From the NCBI GenBank assembly GCA_900553685.1, contig USEI01000010.1:1-60131 (forward strand): 60,131 nt of DNA, in the 5' to 3' direction. The position numbers and the translations under genes were made by a program. This stretch comes from an uncultured Clostridium sp. GTDB lineage: Bacteria > Bacillota > Clostridia > TANB77 > CAG-508. Below, one piece after another: positions 18,414 through 27,275 of the stretch (positions within the stretch are counted from its first letter, which is position 1; each line of letters starts with the position of its first letter). A model generated the notes under the pieces. The model was not told the DNA's origin and searched no databases. It saw only the letters and a list, made by a program, of their open reading frames with translations.

Positions 18414-19313
18414 TTAACTATTCTTTCTTAATTTGGCAACAAAAAATCCTTCATATAATTCATTTGGAGCCAATAATAAAGTTCCTTTAAGTCTACTTTC
18501 TAGTAATGGTATATCTTCCATTTTTTCCAAATTAATAGGTATTATTTCTACATTATTTTTATTTAAAATTTTCTCTATTTGTTTTTCATTTTCTTCATAT
18601 AGTATAGAGCAAGTTGAATAAACCATACTAGAGCCTTTTTTCAATACTTTTACTGCCTTATTTAATAAATCAAATTGAGTTTTTGAAATTTTTTCTATAA
18701 AATTTTCAGTAATTTTTACTTCATCATTTAGATTTATTGTTCCACTACCACTACATGGAGCATCAAGTAATATTTGATCAAAAGAAAAGAAATTATCTAT
18801 TTTTCTAGAATCTTTTTTCATTACATAAACAGAAGTTGCACCTTGTTTTTCAATATTATACTTTAATTTTTCTATTCTTATGTTATTCATTTCACAAGCT
18901 GTTATATGTGCCTTATTTTGTGTTAGTGCTGCTATTTGTGTTGTTTTTCCTCCAGGAGCTGCTGCCATATCTAAAATATCTTTTCCTTTTTCTGGATTTA
19001 ATATTATAGGAGGTAGCATAGAAGATAAACTTTGAAGATATATTTCTCCATTTTTATAAATAGCTAATTTTTCTATTTCACTTTCAGTTGCACTTTCTAA
19101 AATAAAGGCTTCTTTACTCCAAGAAACTTGTCTATATTTTATATTATTTTCTTCTAAAACTTTTAATATTTTTTCACTTGAACTTTTTAAAGTATTTACT
19201 CTAAAAGTTACCTTTCTATTTTTAGAATACCCTTCTATAATTTTTTCTGATATACTTTTTCCATATTGATTTTCTAATTTTTTTATTAAAAATTCTGGTA
19301 ATTCAAATTTCAT
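18414..19313 (-). CDS. RNA (cytosine-C5) methyltransferase, NOL1/NOP2/Sun (RsmB/RsmF) family
   Basis: 299 residues. SAM-binding motif DMAAAPGGKT at 115-124, then the two catalytic cysteines of m5C enzymes: C187 in DAPCSGSGT and C235 in YSTCSILYEENE. The N terminus has the family's RVNTLK segment. It lacks the NusB-like domain of RsmB and has no obvious C-terminal PUA extension, so it is a minimal rRNA or tRNA m5C methyltransferase; the target cannot be assigned. It sits 20 bp after the deformylase gene. Confidence 0.92.
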   Translation of the reverse strand: MKFELPEFLIKKLENQYGKSISEKIIEGYSKNRKVTFRVNTLKSSSEKILKVLEENNIKYRQVSWSKEAFILESATESEIEKLAIYKNGEIYLQSLSSMLPPIILNPEKGKDILDMAAAPGGKTTQIAALTQNKAHITACEMNNIRIEKLKYNIEKQGATSVYVMKKDSRKIDNFFSFDQILLDAPCSGSGTINLNDEVKITENFIEKISKTQFDLLNKAVKVLKKGSSMVYSTCSILYEENEKQIEKILNKNNVEIIPINLEKMEDIPLLESRLKGTLLLAPNELYEGFFVAKLRKNS

Positions 19314-19333
19314 TTTTTCACCTATTCTTAATT

Positions 19334-19873
19334 TTAACTATTTCTCAAATTAAATTTATTTATCATTTCTTTTGTGGCAAAACCATTTTTTTGAGTTACT
19401 TTTTCTAAAAATATTATACCATCTAAATGATCACATTCATGTTGTATATCTCTTGCAGTAAATCCACTCACTTTTTTTACTATTTTTTCTCCGTTTTCAT
19501 TAAAATATGTAACTTCTATTTGTTTATATCTTTCTACTTTTCCTCTTATAGTTGGTACACTTAGGCAACCTTCAAATTCACTTTCTTTTTCTTCTGAAAG
19601 TTTTCTCCAACTTGGATTAATCATTACAGTAGTAGGTACATCTTCACAATCCTTATATGAACATTTCTCTTTTTCTATACTTATTACTATAATTCTTTTA
19701 TTTATTCCCACTTGTGGTCCAGCAATTCCAAATCCACCCGTAAATTTTAAGGTTTCTTTTAAATCTTCTATATCTTCTAAAGTTTCATTATTAATATTTT
19801 GAACATCTACCTTTTGGCATACAAGATTTAAAACCGGGTCTCCTACTTCTCTAATTTTTAATATTTTTCCCAT
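19334..19873 (-). CDS. def: Peptide deformylase
   Basis: Removes the formyl group from nascent N-terminal methionine. 179 residues. The three class motifs are present: GFGIAGPQVG at 47-56 (consensus GxGxAAxQ, with AG in place of AA), EGCLSVP with metal ligand C103, and QHECDHLDG with H145, E146 and H149. The longish EKCSYKDCEDV insertion before motif 2 is compatible with the Gram-positive type 2 group. ATG with AGGTGA upstream. It is between the aminotransferase and the RNA methyltransferase in a minus-strand run. Confidence 0.96.
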   Translation of the reverse strand: MGKILKIREVGDPVLNLVCQKVDVQNINNETLEDIEDLKETLKFTGGFGIAGPQVGINKRIIVISIEKEKCSYKDCEDVPTTVMINPSWRKLSEEKESEFEGCLSVPTIRGKVERYKQIEVTYFNENGEKIVKKVSGFTARDIQHECDHLDGIIFLEKVTQKNGFATKEMINKFNLRNS

Positions 19874-19926
19874 AAAATCACCTTGATTTATTATTTTCTA
19901 TATTTCATATTTTTTATAATAAAATT

Positions 19927-21138
19927 TTAAATTAATTTCTCTGCACCTATAATGTTTTTAAATTCTTTTGCAAGTTTTGCAAAAGCTTGTTCAGAATTTT
20001 TTATAGTTTCATAAGATACACAATATGCTATTCTTACATATCCAGGACAAGAAAAGGAACTGCCTGGAACAAATAATAAATTATATTTTTTTGCTATATT
20101 ACAAAATTTTTTATCATCTGTTATTGGTGTTTTTACAAATAAATAAAATGCACCTTGTGGATAAATTGTTTCAAAACCATTTTTCGTAATTATATCATAT
20201 AATAATTTTCTATTTCTATTATAAAATTCAATATCTGTTTTCACATCTAAACAATAAGGTATAACTCTTTGAATTAAAGATGGTGCATTAACAGAGCCTA
20301 TTATTCTATTTGCTATAGTTACAGCTTCAATCATTTCTTCAGAATTTTCTTGAGCATTTGGAATTACAACATATCCTATTCTTTCTCCAGCTAAAGAAAG
20401 TGATTTGCTATAAGAATATACAACAAAGGAATTATCATAACATTTTGTGATATAAGGTACAAATGTATCATCATAAACTAATTCCCTATATGGTTCATCT
20501 GAAATTAAATATATAGGATGACTGAATAACTTTTCTTTTTCTTTCATTATTTTAGCTATATTTTTTATTATTTCTTCGCTATATATAACTCCTGTTGGAT
20601 TATTGGGTGTATTTATTATAACCGCTTTTGTTTTATTATTTATGCTTTTTTCAAATTCTTCAATATTTGGCATAAATGAGCTCGTATCTGCTGGTATTAC
20701 TTTTACAATTCCATCATAATTTTGAATATAATTATTATATTCTGAAAAATATGGCGCAAACACTATAACTTCATCTTCTTTATTTAATATTGATTTTAAA
20801 ACTATATTAAGACCACTTGCTGCACCAACAGTCATTATTATATTTTTAAAATTAAAATCTGTATTAAATTTTTCATTTATATTTTCTGCAATTTTTTCTC
20901 TTACATCTTCATATCCGCCATTACTCATATAGCCATGAACAAAACAAGAATCTTCTTCTTTTATTATTTTTAAAATTGCTTCATTTACTTCTTTTGGAGC
21001 AGGAACATTAGGATTTCCTAAACTAAAATCATACACATTTTCTGCTCCATATATTTTTCTTAATCTATTTCCCTCTTCAAACATTTCTCTTATTACTGAA
21101 TTATTTTTTACTAAATTTTTCATTTTTTCTGAAATCAT
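19927..21138 (-). CDS. PLP-dependent aminotransferase, class I/II
   Basis: 403 residues, fold type I. Substrate/PLP segments: NTPNNPTGVIYS at 176-187, SDEPYRELVYDD at 213-224, and YSYSKSLSLAGERIGY with the Schiff-base lysine K245. It lies downstream of pheA and tyrA on the same strand, so an aromatic aminotransferase role (phenylpyruvate and 4-hydroxyphenylpyruvate to Phe and Tyr) is a reasonable inference, although aspartate aminotransferase is equally allowed by sequence. A small gene of different base composition separates it from pheA. Confidence 0.9.
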   Translation of the reverse strand: MISEKMKNLVKNNSVIREMFEEGNRLRKIYGAENVYDFSLGNPNVPAPKEVNEAILKIIKEEDSCFVHGYMSNGGYEDVREKIAENINEKFNTDFNFKNIIMTVGAASGLNIVLKSILNKEDEVIVFAPYFSEYNNYIQNYDGIVKVIPADTSSFMPNIEEFEKSINNKTKAVIINTPNNPTGVIYSEEIIKNIAKIMKEKEKLFSHPIYLISDEPYRELVYDDTFVPYITKCYDNSFVVYSYSKSLSLAGERIGYVVIPNAQENSEEMIEAVTIANRIIGSVNAPSLIQRVIPYCLDVKTDIEFYNRNRKLLYDIITKNGFETIYPQGAFYLFVKTPITDDKKFCNIAKKYNLLFVPGSSFSCPGYVRIAYCVSYETIKNSEQAFAKLAKEFKNIIGAEKLI

Positions 21139-21170
21139 TTTTTATTCACCTACCAATTTTATATGATTCA

Positions 21171-21192
21171 GGCGGAGATTAGCCTCTCCGCC
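21171..21192 (-). terminator. GC-rich hairpin after the 84-residue gene
   Basis: GGCGGAGA / TCTCCGCC, perfect 8-bp stem with a 6-nt loop, unusually GC-rich for the window. The minus strand has only a poor U tract afterwards (TGAATCAT), so termination is likely but not certain. Confidence 0.55.
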
Positions 21193-21231
21193 CATAGCTA
21201 TCAACTCCCCTTTTACACTCTCACCTGTCTG

Positions 21232-21486
21232 CTAATTGGCTTCTCTTGCTGCTTTTGCTTTCTGAAGTTGATTATAAAGATATGGATTGATATCTTTTAT
21301 TCCTTCCATAGTCTCGATAACCTCTTCTTCGGAAACTCCATGAAGTTTTGCAATATCTTCAATGGTCTTTCCCTGCAAGAAGCCCGCGGCATACTGTCCC
21401 ATGTTGAATATTCTTATCCGTTCTTTTTTTTCATCTTCTGAAAGATTTTCCGGATTCAGAGCATTCCAAGGTTTGTTATTGCACAT
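21232..21486 (-). CDS. Small protein of foreign composition (84 aa), with in-frame CGG
   Basis: I do not recognise a family. 84 residues, charged and helical, with a helix-turn-helix-like stretch GKTIEDIAKLHGVSEEEVIE at residues 39-58, so DNA binding is possible. Codon use differs from all neighbours (GCC, GCG, GGC, CTG-like choices) and codon 23 is CGG (21418-21420), read as Arg. If CGG shifted the frame +1 as proposed elsewhere in this window, translation would stop after two more codons. AAGGAGG lies upstream of the ATG. It interrupts the tyrA-pheA-aminotransferase series. Confidence 0.8.
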   Translation of the reverse strand: MCNNKPWNALNPENLSEDEKKERIRIFNMGQYAAGFLQGKTIEDIAKLHGVSEEEVIETMEGIKDINPYLYNQLQKAKAAREAN

Positions 21487-21674
21487 TTTTATTCCTCCTT
21501 CTTAATTAAGCAAAGTTTGTTATCGTGCAACTATGTTTAATATTATACTACATTTTACAAAAAAAATAAATACTTGTAAGTATAATTATATCAACATCTT
21601 TTATGTTTTTATAATACTTTAAGTATTTATTTTTATAAATTTTGTTTAATTTTTTATCTAAAATATAAATTTCA

Positions 21675-22478
21675 TTAGTATTTTCCGAGTATCCTTACAT
21701 ATATTCCAGACTTCTTTATTTCTTCTATAGCTTTATCTTCATCACTATTTTTATTAATTGAAACATCTATCCAAAAATAATATTCTCCAAATACAGTCTT
21801 TGCAGGCCTTGATTCTATTTTTGTAAGATTTAAGTTATATTCATTAAAAATCCTTAAAACATTATACAAAGCACCTGGTTTATCTTTAACTGAAAAAATC
21901 ATACACATTTTATTTTTTGAAATATTCTCATTCTCTTTTTTACTTAAAATCCAAAATTTAGTTTGATTGAACTCATTATCTTGTATATTTTTTTCTATTA
22001 AATTTACATTATAAACTTTTGCACATTCCAAGTTTCCAATACAAGCACAAATTTCTTCTTTCTCACTCACTTTTTTTGCTGCATAAGAAGTGCTTTCTAC
22101 TGGTATTACTTTTGCTTGTTTAAAATTCTTTTCTAAATAATTTCTACACTGTGCAATAGCTTGAGGATGAGAATATATTTCCTTAATTTCATCTATCTTA
22201 CATTTTTTATTTGTCATTAAATTTTGTTTTATATCTAATAAAATTTCTCCTATTACTTTTATATTATCAAACTTTATCAGAGTATCTATTGCATCTGTAA
22301 CACATCCTTGTAGCGAGTTTTCTATAGGTACTATTGCAACATCTATTTTATCATCTTCTAATGCTAAAATTGTATCTATTATTGTTTTGTACTCTATTTT
22401 TTCTTCATTATTTTTGCAATAATTATTACATGCTTCACTTGAAAAAGTTCCTTTTGGCCCTAAATATCCTACTTTCAT
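21675..22478 (-). CDS. pheA: Prephenate dehydratase
   Basis: Converts prephenate to phenylpyruvate in phenylalanine synthesis. 267 residues: catalytic periplasmic-binding-like domain starting YLGPKGTFSSEAC, with PIENSLQGCVTDAID and the ESTSYAAKKV (T-x-F-equivalent) region, then a C-terminal ACT domain (FSVKDKPGALYNVLRIF ... NLTKIESRPAK) with the ESRP motif for phenylalanine feedback. There is no chorismate mutase domain. ATG with AAGGAAA. It lies 76 bp behind tyrA. Confidence 0.96.
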   Translation of the reverse strand: MKVGYLGPKGTFSSEACNNYCKNNEEKIEYKTIIDTILALEDDKIDVAIVPIENSLQGCVTDAIDTLIKFDNIKVIGEILLDIKQNLMTNKKCKIDEIKEIYSHPQAIAQCRNYLEKNFKQAKVIPVESTSYAAKKVSEKEEICACIGNLECAKVYNVNLIEKNIQDNEFNQTKFWILSKKENENISKNKMCMIFSVKDKPGALYNVLRIFNEYNLNLTKIESRPAKTVFGEYYFWIDVSINKNSDEDKAIEEIKKSGIYVRILGKY

Positions 22479-22554
22479 GAAATTTCCTTTCTGTAATTAT
22501 TATTATTTCATTTTTATATTCTTACAATCTATTATATTTTTCACTTTTCTCATT

Positions 22555-23634
22555 TTAATTTATTTTTACAATATCATAACCCAAATTTTTTATAATATCA
22601 TATCCTAAATCTCTTTCTTCACAAGATCTTACAACTATTCTTAAAGCACCAAAATTATTTTCTCTATTATTTAATACTTCAATATTTTTAATTCCAATAT
22701 TATTTTCACTTAAAATTGTAGTAATTCTAGCAATAGCTCCATTTTCATCTTTTATACTAACATTTAATTCTGGCATTGTATTACCATTAATTTTTCTATT
22801 TATAAAACTATCTCTATATTTTTTTGAACTCTCAAAATATTCATATAATTTTTCTCTACTATCGATTTTAGTTTTAAAATTTTCTAAAATATCTATAAAT
22901 TTATTTAAAGAATTCAATATCTCTTCTCTATTTTCAACACATATATTTTCCCACATAACAGGATCAGAAGAAGCAATTCTCGTTATATCTTTAAATCCAC
23001 CTGCAGCTAAAGTTTTCATTGTTTCAGCTTCATCATCTGATTTTTTTACAAGATCTACTAATCCTGATGCTACAATATGTGGAACATGACTTATTATAGA
23101 AGTTATATAATCATGTTTATCAGCATCAATAATAATAGGTATTGCTCTTATTTCTAAAATTAATTCTTTTAATTTTTCTATTGATTCATCAGAATTTTTC
23201 TTATTTTTAGTTATTATATAATATGAATTTTCAAATAGTAAATCTTTTGAAGTTTCATATCCGGATCTTTCAGATCCTATCATCGGATGCCCACCAATAA
23301 ATTCTACATTAATTTTTTTAGTTTCATCTAATATTGTTTTTTTGGTACTTCCTGTATCTGTTATTATACAATCTTTTTTTATAACTTTTTTTAATTTTTT
23401 TACGTATTCTACAATAAAACTTACTGGAGTACATATAAAAATAATATCACATATGCTAAACTTTTCATTTATTTCTAAAGTATAATCTGTTATAACACCC
23501 TCTGAATAAGCTTTTTTTAGACTATTTATATTTTTATCAGAAGCTACTATAGATTTTACTTTTTTAGATTTAGATAAACTTTTTACTAAAGAACCACCTA
23601 AAAATCCTATTCCTACAATTCCTATATTATACAT
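22555..23634 (-). CDS. tyrA: Prephenate dehydrogenase
   Basis: Oxidative decarboxylation of prephenate to 4-hydroxyphenylpyruvate for tyrosine. 359 residues: NAD(P)-binding motif GIVGIGFLGGSLVKSL at residues 4-19, DTGSTKKTIL, the catalytic GGHPMIGSERSGYE with its conserved His, and ISHVPHIVASGLV. A C-terminal ACT domain (VSIKDENGAIARITTILSEN) suggests allosteric control by an aromatic amino acid. First gene of the aromatic series with pheA and the aminotransferase. Confidence 0.96.
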   Translation of the reverse strand: MYNIGIVGIGFLGGSLVKSLSKSKKVKSIVASDKNINSLKKAYSEGVITDYTLEINEKFSICDIIFICTPVSFIVEYVKKLKKVIKKDCIITDTGSTKKTILDETKKINVEFIGGHPMIGSERSGYETSKDLLFENSYYIITKNKKNSDESIEKLKELILEIRAIPIIIDADKHDYITSIISHVPHIVASGLVDLVKKSDDEAETMKTLAAGGFKDITRIASSDPVMWENICVENREEILNSLNKFIDILENFKTKIDSREKLYEYFESSKKYRDSFINRKINGNTMPELNVSIKDENGAIARITTILSENNIGIKNIEVLNNRENNFGALRIVVRSCEERDLGYDIIKNLGYDIVKIN

Positions 23635-23770
23635 TTCTTTCCTTTCTTTCTATTAATTTTTTCCAAAATATTAATTTATAATTTAATAGTACTATAGTTC
23701 TGTATTTGCTAATTTTATAACTTTTCATTTTTCTTTTTAATATTTAAATGTTTAAGAAATATTTTTTATA

Positions 23771-24307
23771 TTAATATTTATAAATATCTAAAACTTTTCC
23801 TTCAATATTTTTTAATATGATTTCATTATTTTCTAATATTATATAACTATGTTCTGTTCCACCTTTTGGTAGAGATATAGAACCTGGATTAGCAAAAATA
23901 AACTCACCTTTCTTTTCAATAAAACCTTGATGAATATGTCCATATATCATAATTTCAAAATCTTCATAAGGTATATTTTCTATATTATATTTATGTCCAT
24001 GTGTAAAATAAATTTTTTTGTTATTCATTTCAGTTAAAATATGATCTTCGAATTTAAATTCTGAAATCATTTCATCAACTTCTGCATCACAATTTCCTCT
24101 AATTACCATTAACTTATCTTTCAAAGAATTTAAAACTTCTGCCACTTTCATTGGAGCATACTCTTGACTTAATTCATTTCTAGGTCCATGATAATATAAA
24201 TCTCCTAATAATACTATTTTTTCTGGAAGTTCCTTTTCTACTATTTCTTTTATCTTTTCTGCATAAAAAGCAGAGCCATGTATATCCGATACAACTAATA
24301 CTTTCAT
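23771..24307 (-). CDS. yfcE: Phosphodiesterase, YfcE/MJ0936 metallophosphoesterase family
   Basis: 178 residues. Metal-binding motifs: VVSDIHGS at residues 4-11 (D-x-H), LLGDLYYHGPR (GD), IRGNCDAEV (GNCD), YFTHGHKY (HGH) and YGHIHQG (GHTH-type). NPGSISLPKGG is typical of the YfcE subgroup. The enzyme hydrolyses phosphodiesters with Mn2+; the physiological substrate is unclear. ATG with AAGGAG. It is divergent from the toxin-antitoxin operon. Confidence 0.92.
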   Translation of the reverse strand: MKVLVVSDIHGSAFYAEKIKEIVEKELPEKIVLLGDLYYHGPRNELSQEYAPMKVAEVLNSLKDKLMVIRGNCDAEVDEMISEFKFEDHILTEMNNKKIYFTHGHKYNIENIPYEDFEIMIYGHIHQGFIEKKGEFIFANPGSISLPKGGTEHSYIILENNEIILKNIEGKVLDIYKY

Positions 24308-24393
24308 AACTTCTCCTTTTAAATTTTTTACAATTATATCATTTAAATTATATTAAATAAAGATAAATAATTTTATCATAAAAACATTTTCGC

Positions 24394-24422
24394 TTGCTCC
24401 ACTTATTCTTATATGATATAAT
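24394..24422 (+). promoter_or_regulatory. Promoter of the toxin-antitoxin operon
   Basis: -35 TTGCTC (24394-24399), 17-bp spacer, -10 TATAAT (24417-24422) preceded by TATGA, an extended -10. The predicted start lies ~20 bp ahead of the antitoxin ribosome site AAGGAAG. Confidence 0.75.
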
Positions 24423-24447
24423 TTTCAAAAATAAGAAGGAAGAAATT

Positions 24448-24657
24448 ATGGATATTAATATAAAATTTTCATTAATTATTGAAAAACTAAATCAAAAAAT
24501 TGCTGAATTAAATATAAAAATTTCAGAAGATGAAGATAATATTCTTCTAAAAGAAGAACTTAATACTCTCCTTAAAGATAAAGAATTACTTTATAAAGGA
24601 AACTCTAATGAATTTAAAAATATACTAGAAAAATATGGAGATATGATTAATGGATAA
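24448..24657 (+). CDS. Putative antitoxin of a zeta-type toxin-antitoxin operon
   Basis: 69 residues, acidic/helical: MDINIKFSLIIEKLNQKI, then a Leu/Lys/Glu-rich coil. The start is the ATG at 24448, which has AAGGAAG upstream; an in-frame upstream extension would begin inside the promoter. No match to a named antitoxin is obvious. The call rests on size, composition and context: its last codons overlap the zeta-like toxin gene by 8 bp, as in epsilon/zeta and PezAT operons. It lacks the HTH of PezA, so it resembles plasmid-type epsilon in lacking DNA-binding features. Confidence 0.68.
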   Translation: MDINIKFSLIIEKLNQKIAELNIKISEDEDNILLKEELNTLLKDKELLYKGNSNEFKNILEKYGDMING

Positions 24658-25651
24658 TTTAGAAGAATTAACTTTGAAAATAGAAAATTTAATTGAATCA
24701 GAAAAAACTCATCATCCTGATAATATAAAGGTTTTAAAACCTTCAAATAGTAAAATGATTCTTCAAATTCTAAAAAACTTTAAACTAAAAAAAACTAAAG
24801 AACCTGTACCTAAAGCTGAAATGATTTTTTTAGGTGCACCAACAGGAGCTGGAAAAGATACGCTTGTTAGAAAAATTATGACAGATAATCCTGATAAAAA
24901 TTATGTTGTATTAAATATGGATATGTTTAGACCTTATTATAGTCGAATAACAGGAGATGAGGAACAAATCTCTGATTCAGAATATGCTGTAAAAACAAAT
25001 CAAGTTTCTTATGAAATTTATTATATTATTCAAGAACTTATTTTAAATGAATTTCCAGGAACAAATATTATTGTTACTGGAACTATGCGAGATTTAGATT
25101 GGGTTAAAGAAATTATTTCAAGATATAAAAACGATTATAAAACACGTTATTCTACATCTCTTGCAACACTAGCTGTACCCATTAAAGAAAGTGCTTTTTC
25201 TATTTTTGAAAGATATTTGCGTCTAGTAAATACTCGTGGTAATTCTAAAGCACCTTTAAGATATACTGATTTAGATTATCATAATGATACTGTTAGAAAA
25301 TTTAGTTCTAATGTTTTATATTTTGAACAAGATTTACACTCAAATAAAGCTACTTCTTTTTTCGATTCTATAAAAGTATATAGACGAAATAAGGATATCT
25401 CAGATCTTGCAGAAGATACGTTAATATATGATAGCAAAACCTCTTCACCATCAGAGTCAGCAACTAGTCATATTCAAAATATTATGCATTCCTCTGAAAA
25501 AATAGATGATGCAAGACTTTTTGAAATTTTAGATTTAATTGCTAAAAATTCAGATTACTTAAAATCTCAACAATTATTTAAAAGTATTTTAACAGATTTA
25601 AAAGATATTTCTCCTCAATTAAGTAAACATTTAGAAGATTATTCAAAATAA
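24650..25651 (+). CDS. Zeta-toxin-like kinase
   Basis: 333 residues. Walker A GAPTGAGKDT at residues 62-71, followed ~20 residues later by VLNMDMFRPYY, which matches the zeta motif with the essential Asp (D91) and Arg (R94) that bind and phosphorylate UDP-N-acetylglucosamine. IIVTGTMRDLDWVKEII and a later Arg-rich stretch (FERYLRLVNTRG) fit the family. By family knowledge zeta toxins block peptidoglycan precursor supply. The ~50-residue N terminus and ~80-residue C terminus go beyond the minimal kinase. A perfect palindromic terminator follows. Confidence 0.86.
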   Translation: MDNLEELTLKIENLIESEKTHHPDNIKVLKPSNSKMILQILKNFKLKKTKEPVPKAEMIFLGAPTGAGKDTLVRKIMTDNPDKNYVVLNMDMFRPYYSRITGDEEQISDSEYAVKTNQVSYEIYYIIQELILNEFPGTNIIVTGTMRDLDWVKEIISRYKNDYKTRYSTSLATLAVPIKESAFSIFERYLRLVNTRGNSKAPLRYTDLDYHNDTVRKFSSNVLYFEQDLHSNKATSFFDSIKVYRRNKDISDLAEDTLIYDSKTSSPSESATSHIQNIMHSSEKIDDARLFEILDLIAKNSDYLKSQQLFKSILTDLKDISPQLSKHLEDYSK

Positions 25652-25663
25652 TTTTTATATTTT

Positions 25664-25689
25664 AAAAAGTGCTAGATCTAGCACTTTTT
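25664..25689 (+). terminator. Terminator of the zeta toxin gene
   Basis: Perfect 26-bp palindrome centred on AGATCT (AAAAAGTGCTAGA / TCTAGCACTTTTT), starting 12 nt after the stop and ending in a run of T. The next promoter begins at its last T. Confidence 0.88.
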
Positions 25690-25718
25690 TTGATTTCTAT
25701 TCTTTTTTATGGTATAAT
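25690..25718 (+). promoter_or_regulatory. Promoter of the 77-residue gene
   Basis: -35 TTGATT (25690-25695), 17-bp spacer, -10 TATAAT (25713-25718) preceded by TATGG (extended -10). Closely similar to the promoters at 46309 and 57114. Confidence 0.78.
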
Positions 25719-25764
25719 ATATTATATAGTGACTTGGTTCACACTTAATAAGGAGGAAAAATTT

Positions 25765-25998
25765 ATGTTTGAAGGAAATCTCAAAGGTTATCGGATCGGT
25801 CAGCGCAACGAAGTGTATCCCCCTGGGATAGGTGAAGGTTATCCTGGATATGATTACTATCACGCACTGCAGATGAAGCAGACTCAGGAAACCATGATGC
25901 GCGATTCTCACTCAACTGTTGACATCATCGTCGAGATTGAACCCGCGCCTAAGGAAGGTACCTACATTGTGAGAAACAAAAGTACCTACGCCTACTAA
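25765..25998 (+). CDS. Small protein of foreign composition (77 aa), with in-frame CGG
   Basis: No family recognised. 77 residues, start at the ATG at 25765 with AAGGAGG eight bases upstream. Begins MFEGNLKGYRIGQRNEVYPP; the middle is Tyr/Gln rich and the end is strand-like (VDIIVEIEPAPKEGTYIV). Codons are strikingly unlike the neighbours: CAG, CTG, GTG, CCC, GCG, CGC, ATC. Codon 10 is CGG (25792-25794); a +1 shift there would end the protein 12 residues later. It is a stand-alone unit with its own promoter and double terminator, which suggests recent transfer. Confidence 0.78.
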   Translation: MFEGNLKGYRIGQRNEVYPPGIGEGYPGYDYYHALQMKQTQETMMRDSHSTVDIIVEIEPAPKEGTYIVRNKSTYAY

Positions 25999-26012
25999 TT
26001 CCAACTCCTAAA

Positions 26013-26048
26013 AAAGAACTCATTTGTTCTTTCTGGCTCATTTGCCAG
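26013..26048 (+). terminator. Tandem hairpins with identical loops
   Basis: Two adjacent hairpins, AAAGAAC-TCATTT-GTTCTTT (26013-26032) and CTGGC-TCATTT-GCCAG (26033-26048), share the same six-base loop. The second runs into TTTTTTTATTTT and is the intrinsic terminator. Confidence 0.82.
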
Positions 26049-26110
26049 TTTTTTTATTTTAATAATAATAATAATAAGTAAGTTTTATTATAATTTTATT
26101 TATATAAATT

Positions 26111-27166
26111 TTATCTTGGAATTCTTAATTTTTCACCTACATAAATTAAATTAATATTCTTAATGTTGTTTATTTTAGCAATTTCATTTATTGTTGTATT
26201 AAATCTAATAGCAAGCTCACTTAATGTATCTCCCTTTTGTACTGTATATATATTATGCCCTAAATCTGAAGTACTTTGAAGATTTCCATCATTTTTAATA
26301 GGAACTAAAAATTCTTCTCCTGGAAAAATTAAATTAGGATTTTTTATTTTATTTAAATTTACTAATTCATTTACTGTAGTACCATAATCTAATGCAATTT
26401 TACTTAATGTATCTCCTTTTTGCACTATATAAGTTATGTCTTGATTATAATTTTCTTCACTTCCTGTTTGAGAAATTATATCTTTGTTCTCCAAAAATAT
26501 ATCTTCTGTAAATTTGTCTCCATCTACAAGTCCATTTATTCCTGAAACTTGAAGTTTATTGGTATATTGAAATCCTTCCCAATTTTGCCAATTTGTCTCT
26601 ATGTTATTTTCCGTGCTATATTCTGCTACCCATAAAGGATATTTTAGGGCTAATCCCTCTCTGAAAACATTTCTAGCATTTGATGCATCACTATATATTA
26701 TTACTTCTTTTCCTGTAATTTCTTTTACTTTTTCCAAAAATACTTCTGAAATATTGTTAATTTCCCCAACTGTTAAATTCCCAAATTCTTCAAAGTCCAT
26801 TGCTAATTTACAATCTGGTGTTGTATTTGAAATTACAGATGAAAAAAACTCTGCTTGACTTACAGCTTCTTCTTCATTTCTTGCAGTTAAAAAATGATAA
26901 AATCCAACTTTTAATCCGTTTGCTTTTGCATTAAAATAATTTATCTTAAAGTGAGAATCAACTATATTATCACCTTGACTTGATTTTATATATACAATTT
27001 CAATTCCATCATTTTTAACTTCTTGAAAATTAATAGAGCCTTGCCAATTACTAACATCAATACCATTTAATAAATTGCTACTTGATGGTGTTGTAGCAAA
27101 TACACTTATTGGCGCTAATGTAAAAGTAAAAAGCAAAGCTATTACAAATAATTTTTTAAATTTCAT
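26111..27166 (-). CDS. GH25 lysozyme with two LysM domains, secreted
   Basis: 351 residues: signal peptide (KLFVIALLFTFTLAPISVFA), GH25 muramidase domain starting GIDVSNWQGSINF with DVSNWQG and later AMDFEEFG (catalytic Asp/Glu region) and VIYSDASNA, then two LysM repeats near 245-290 and 308-351 (YIVQKGDTLSKIALDYG; YTVQKGDTLSELAIRFN). It would cleave peptidoglycan glycan strands outside the membrane. I choose the ATG at 27166, with AGGAGG seven bases upstream, in place of the GTG one codon earlier. Monocistronic. Confidence 0.95.
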   Translation of the reverse strand: MKFKKLFVIALLFTFTLAPISVFATTPSSSNLLNGIDVSNWQGSINFQEVKNDGIEIVYIKSSQGDNIVDSHFKINYFNAKANGLKVGFYHFLTARNEEEAVSQAEFFSSVISNTTPDCKLAMDFEEFGNLTVGEINNISEVFLEKVKEITGKEVIIYSDASNARNVFREGLALKYPLWVAEYSTENNIETNWQNWEGFQYTNKLQVSGINGLVDGDKFTEDIFLENKDIISQTGSEENYNQDITYIVQKGDTLSKIALDYGTTVNELVNLNKIKNPNLIFPGEEFLVPIKNDGNLQSTSDLGHNIYTVQKGDTLSELAIRFNTTINEIAKINNIKNINLIYVGEKLRIPR

Positions 27167-27275
27167 CACATACCTCCTATCTTTTTTATAATATGATAGG
27201 AATTTTATTTTTGTGATTCTATATTTTTATATAATTTATTATTTTAAGTTTTTTTATACATTCATAACATCTGTC

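Noticed and set aside
26061..26080. AATAAT simple repeat as a functional repeat array
   Set aside because: A short trinucleotide run in A/T-rich intergenic DNA; nothing else supports a function.
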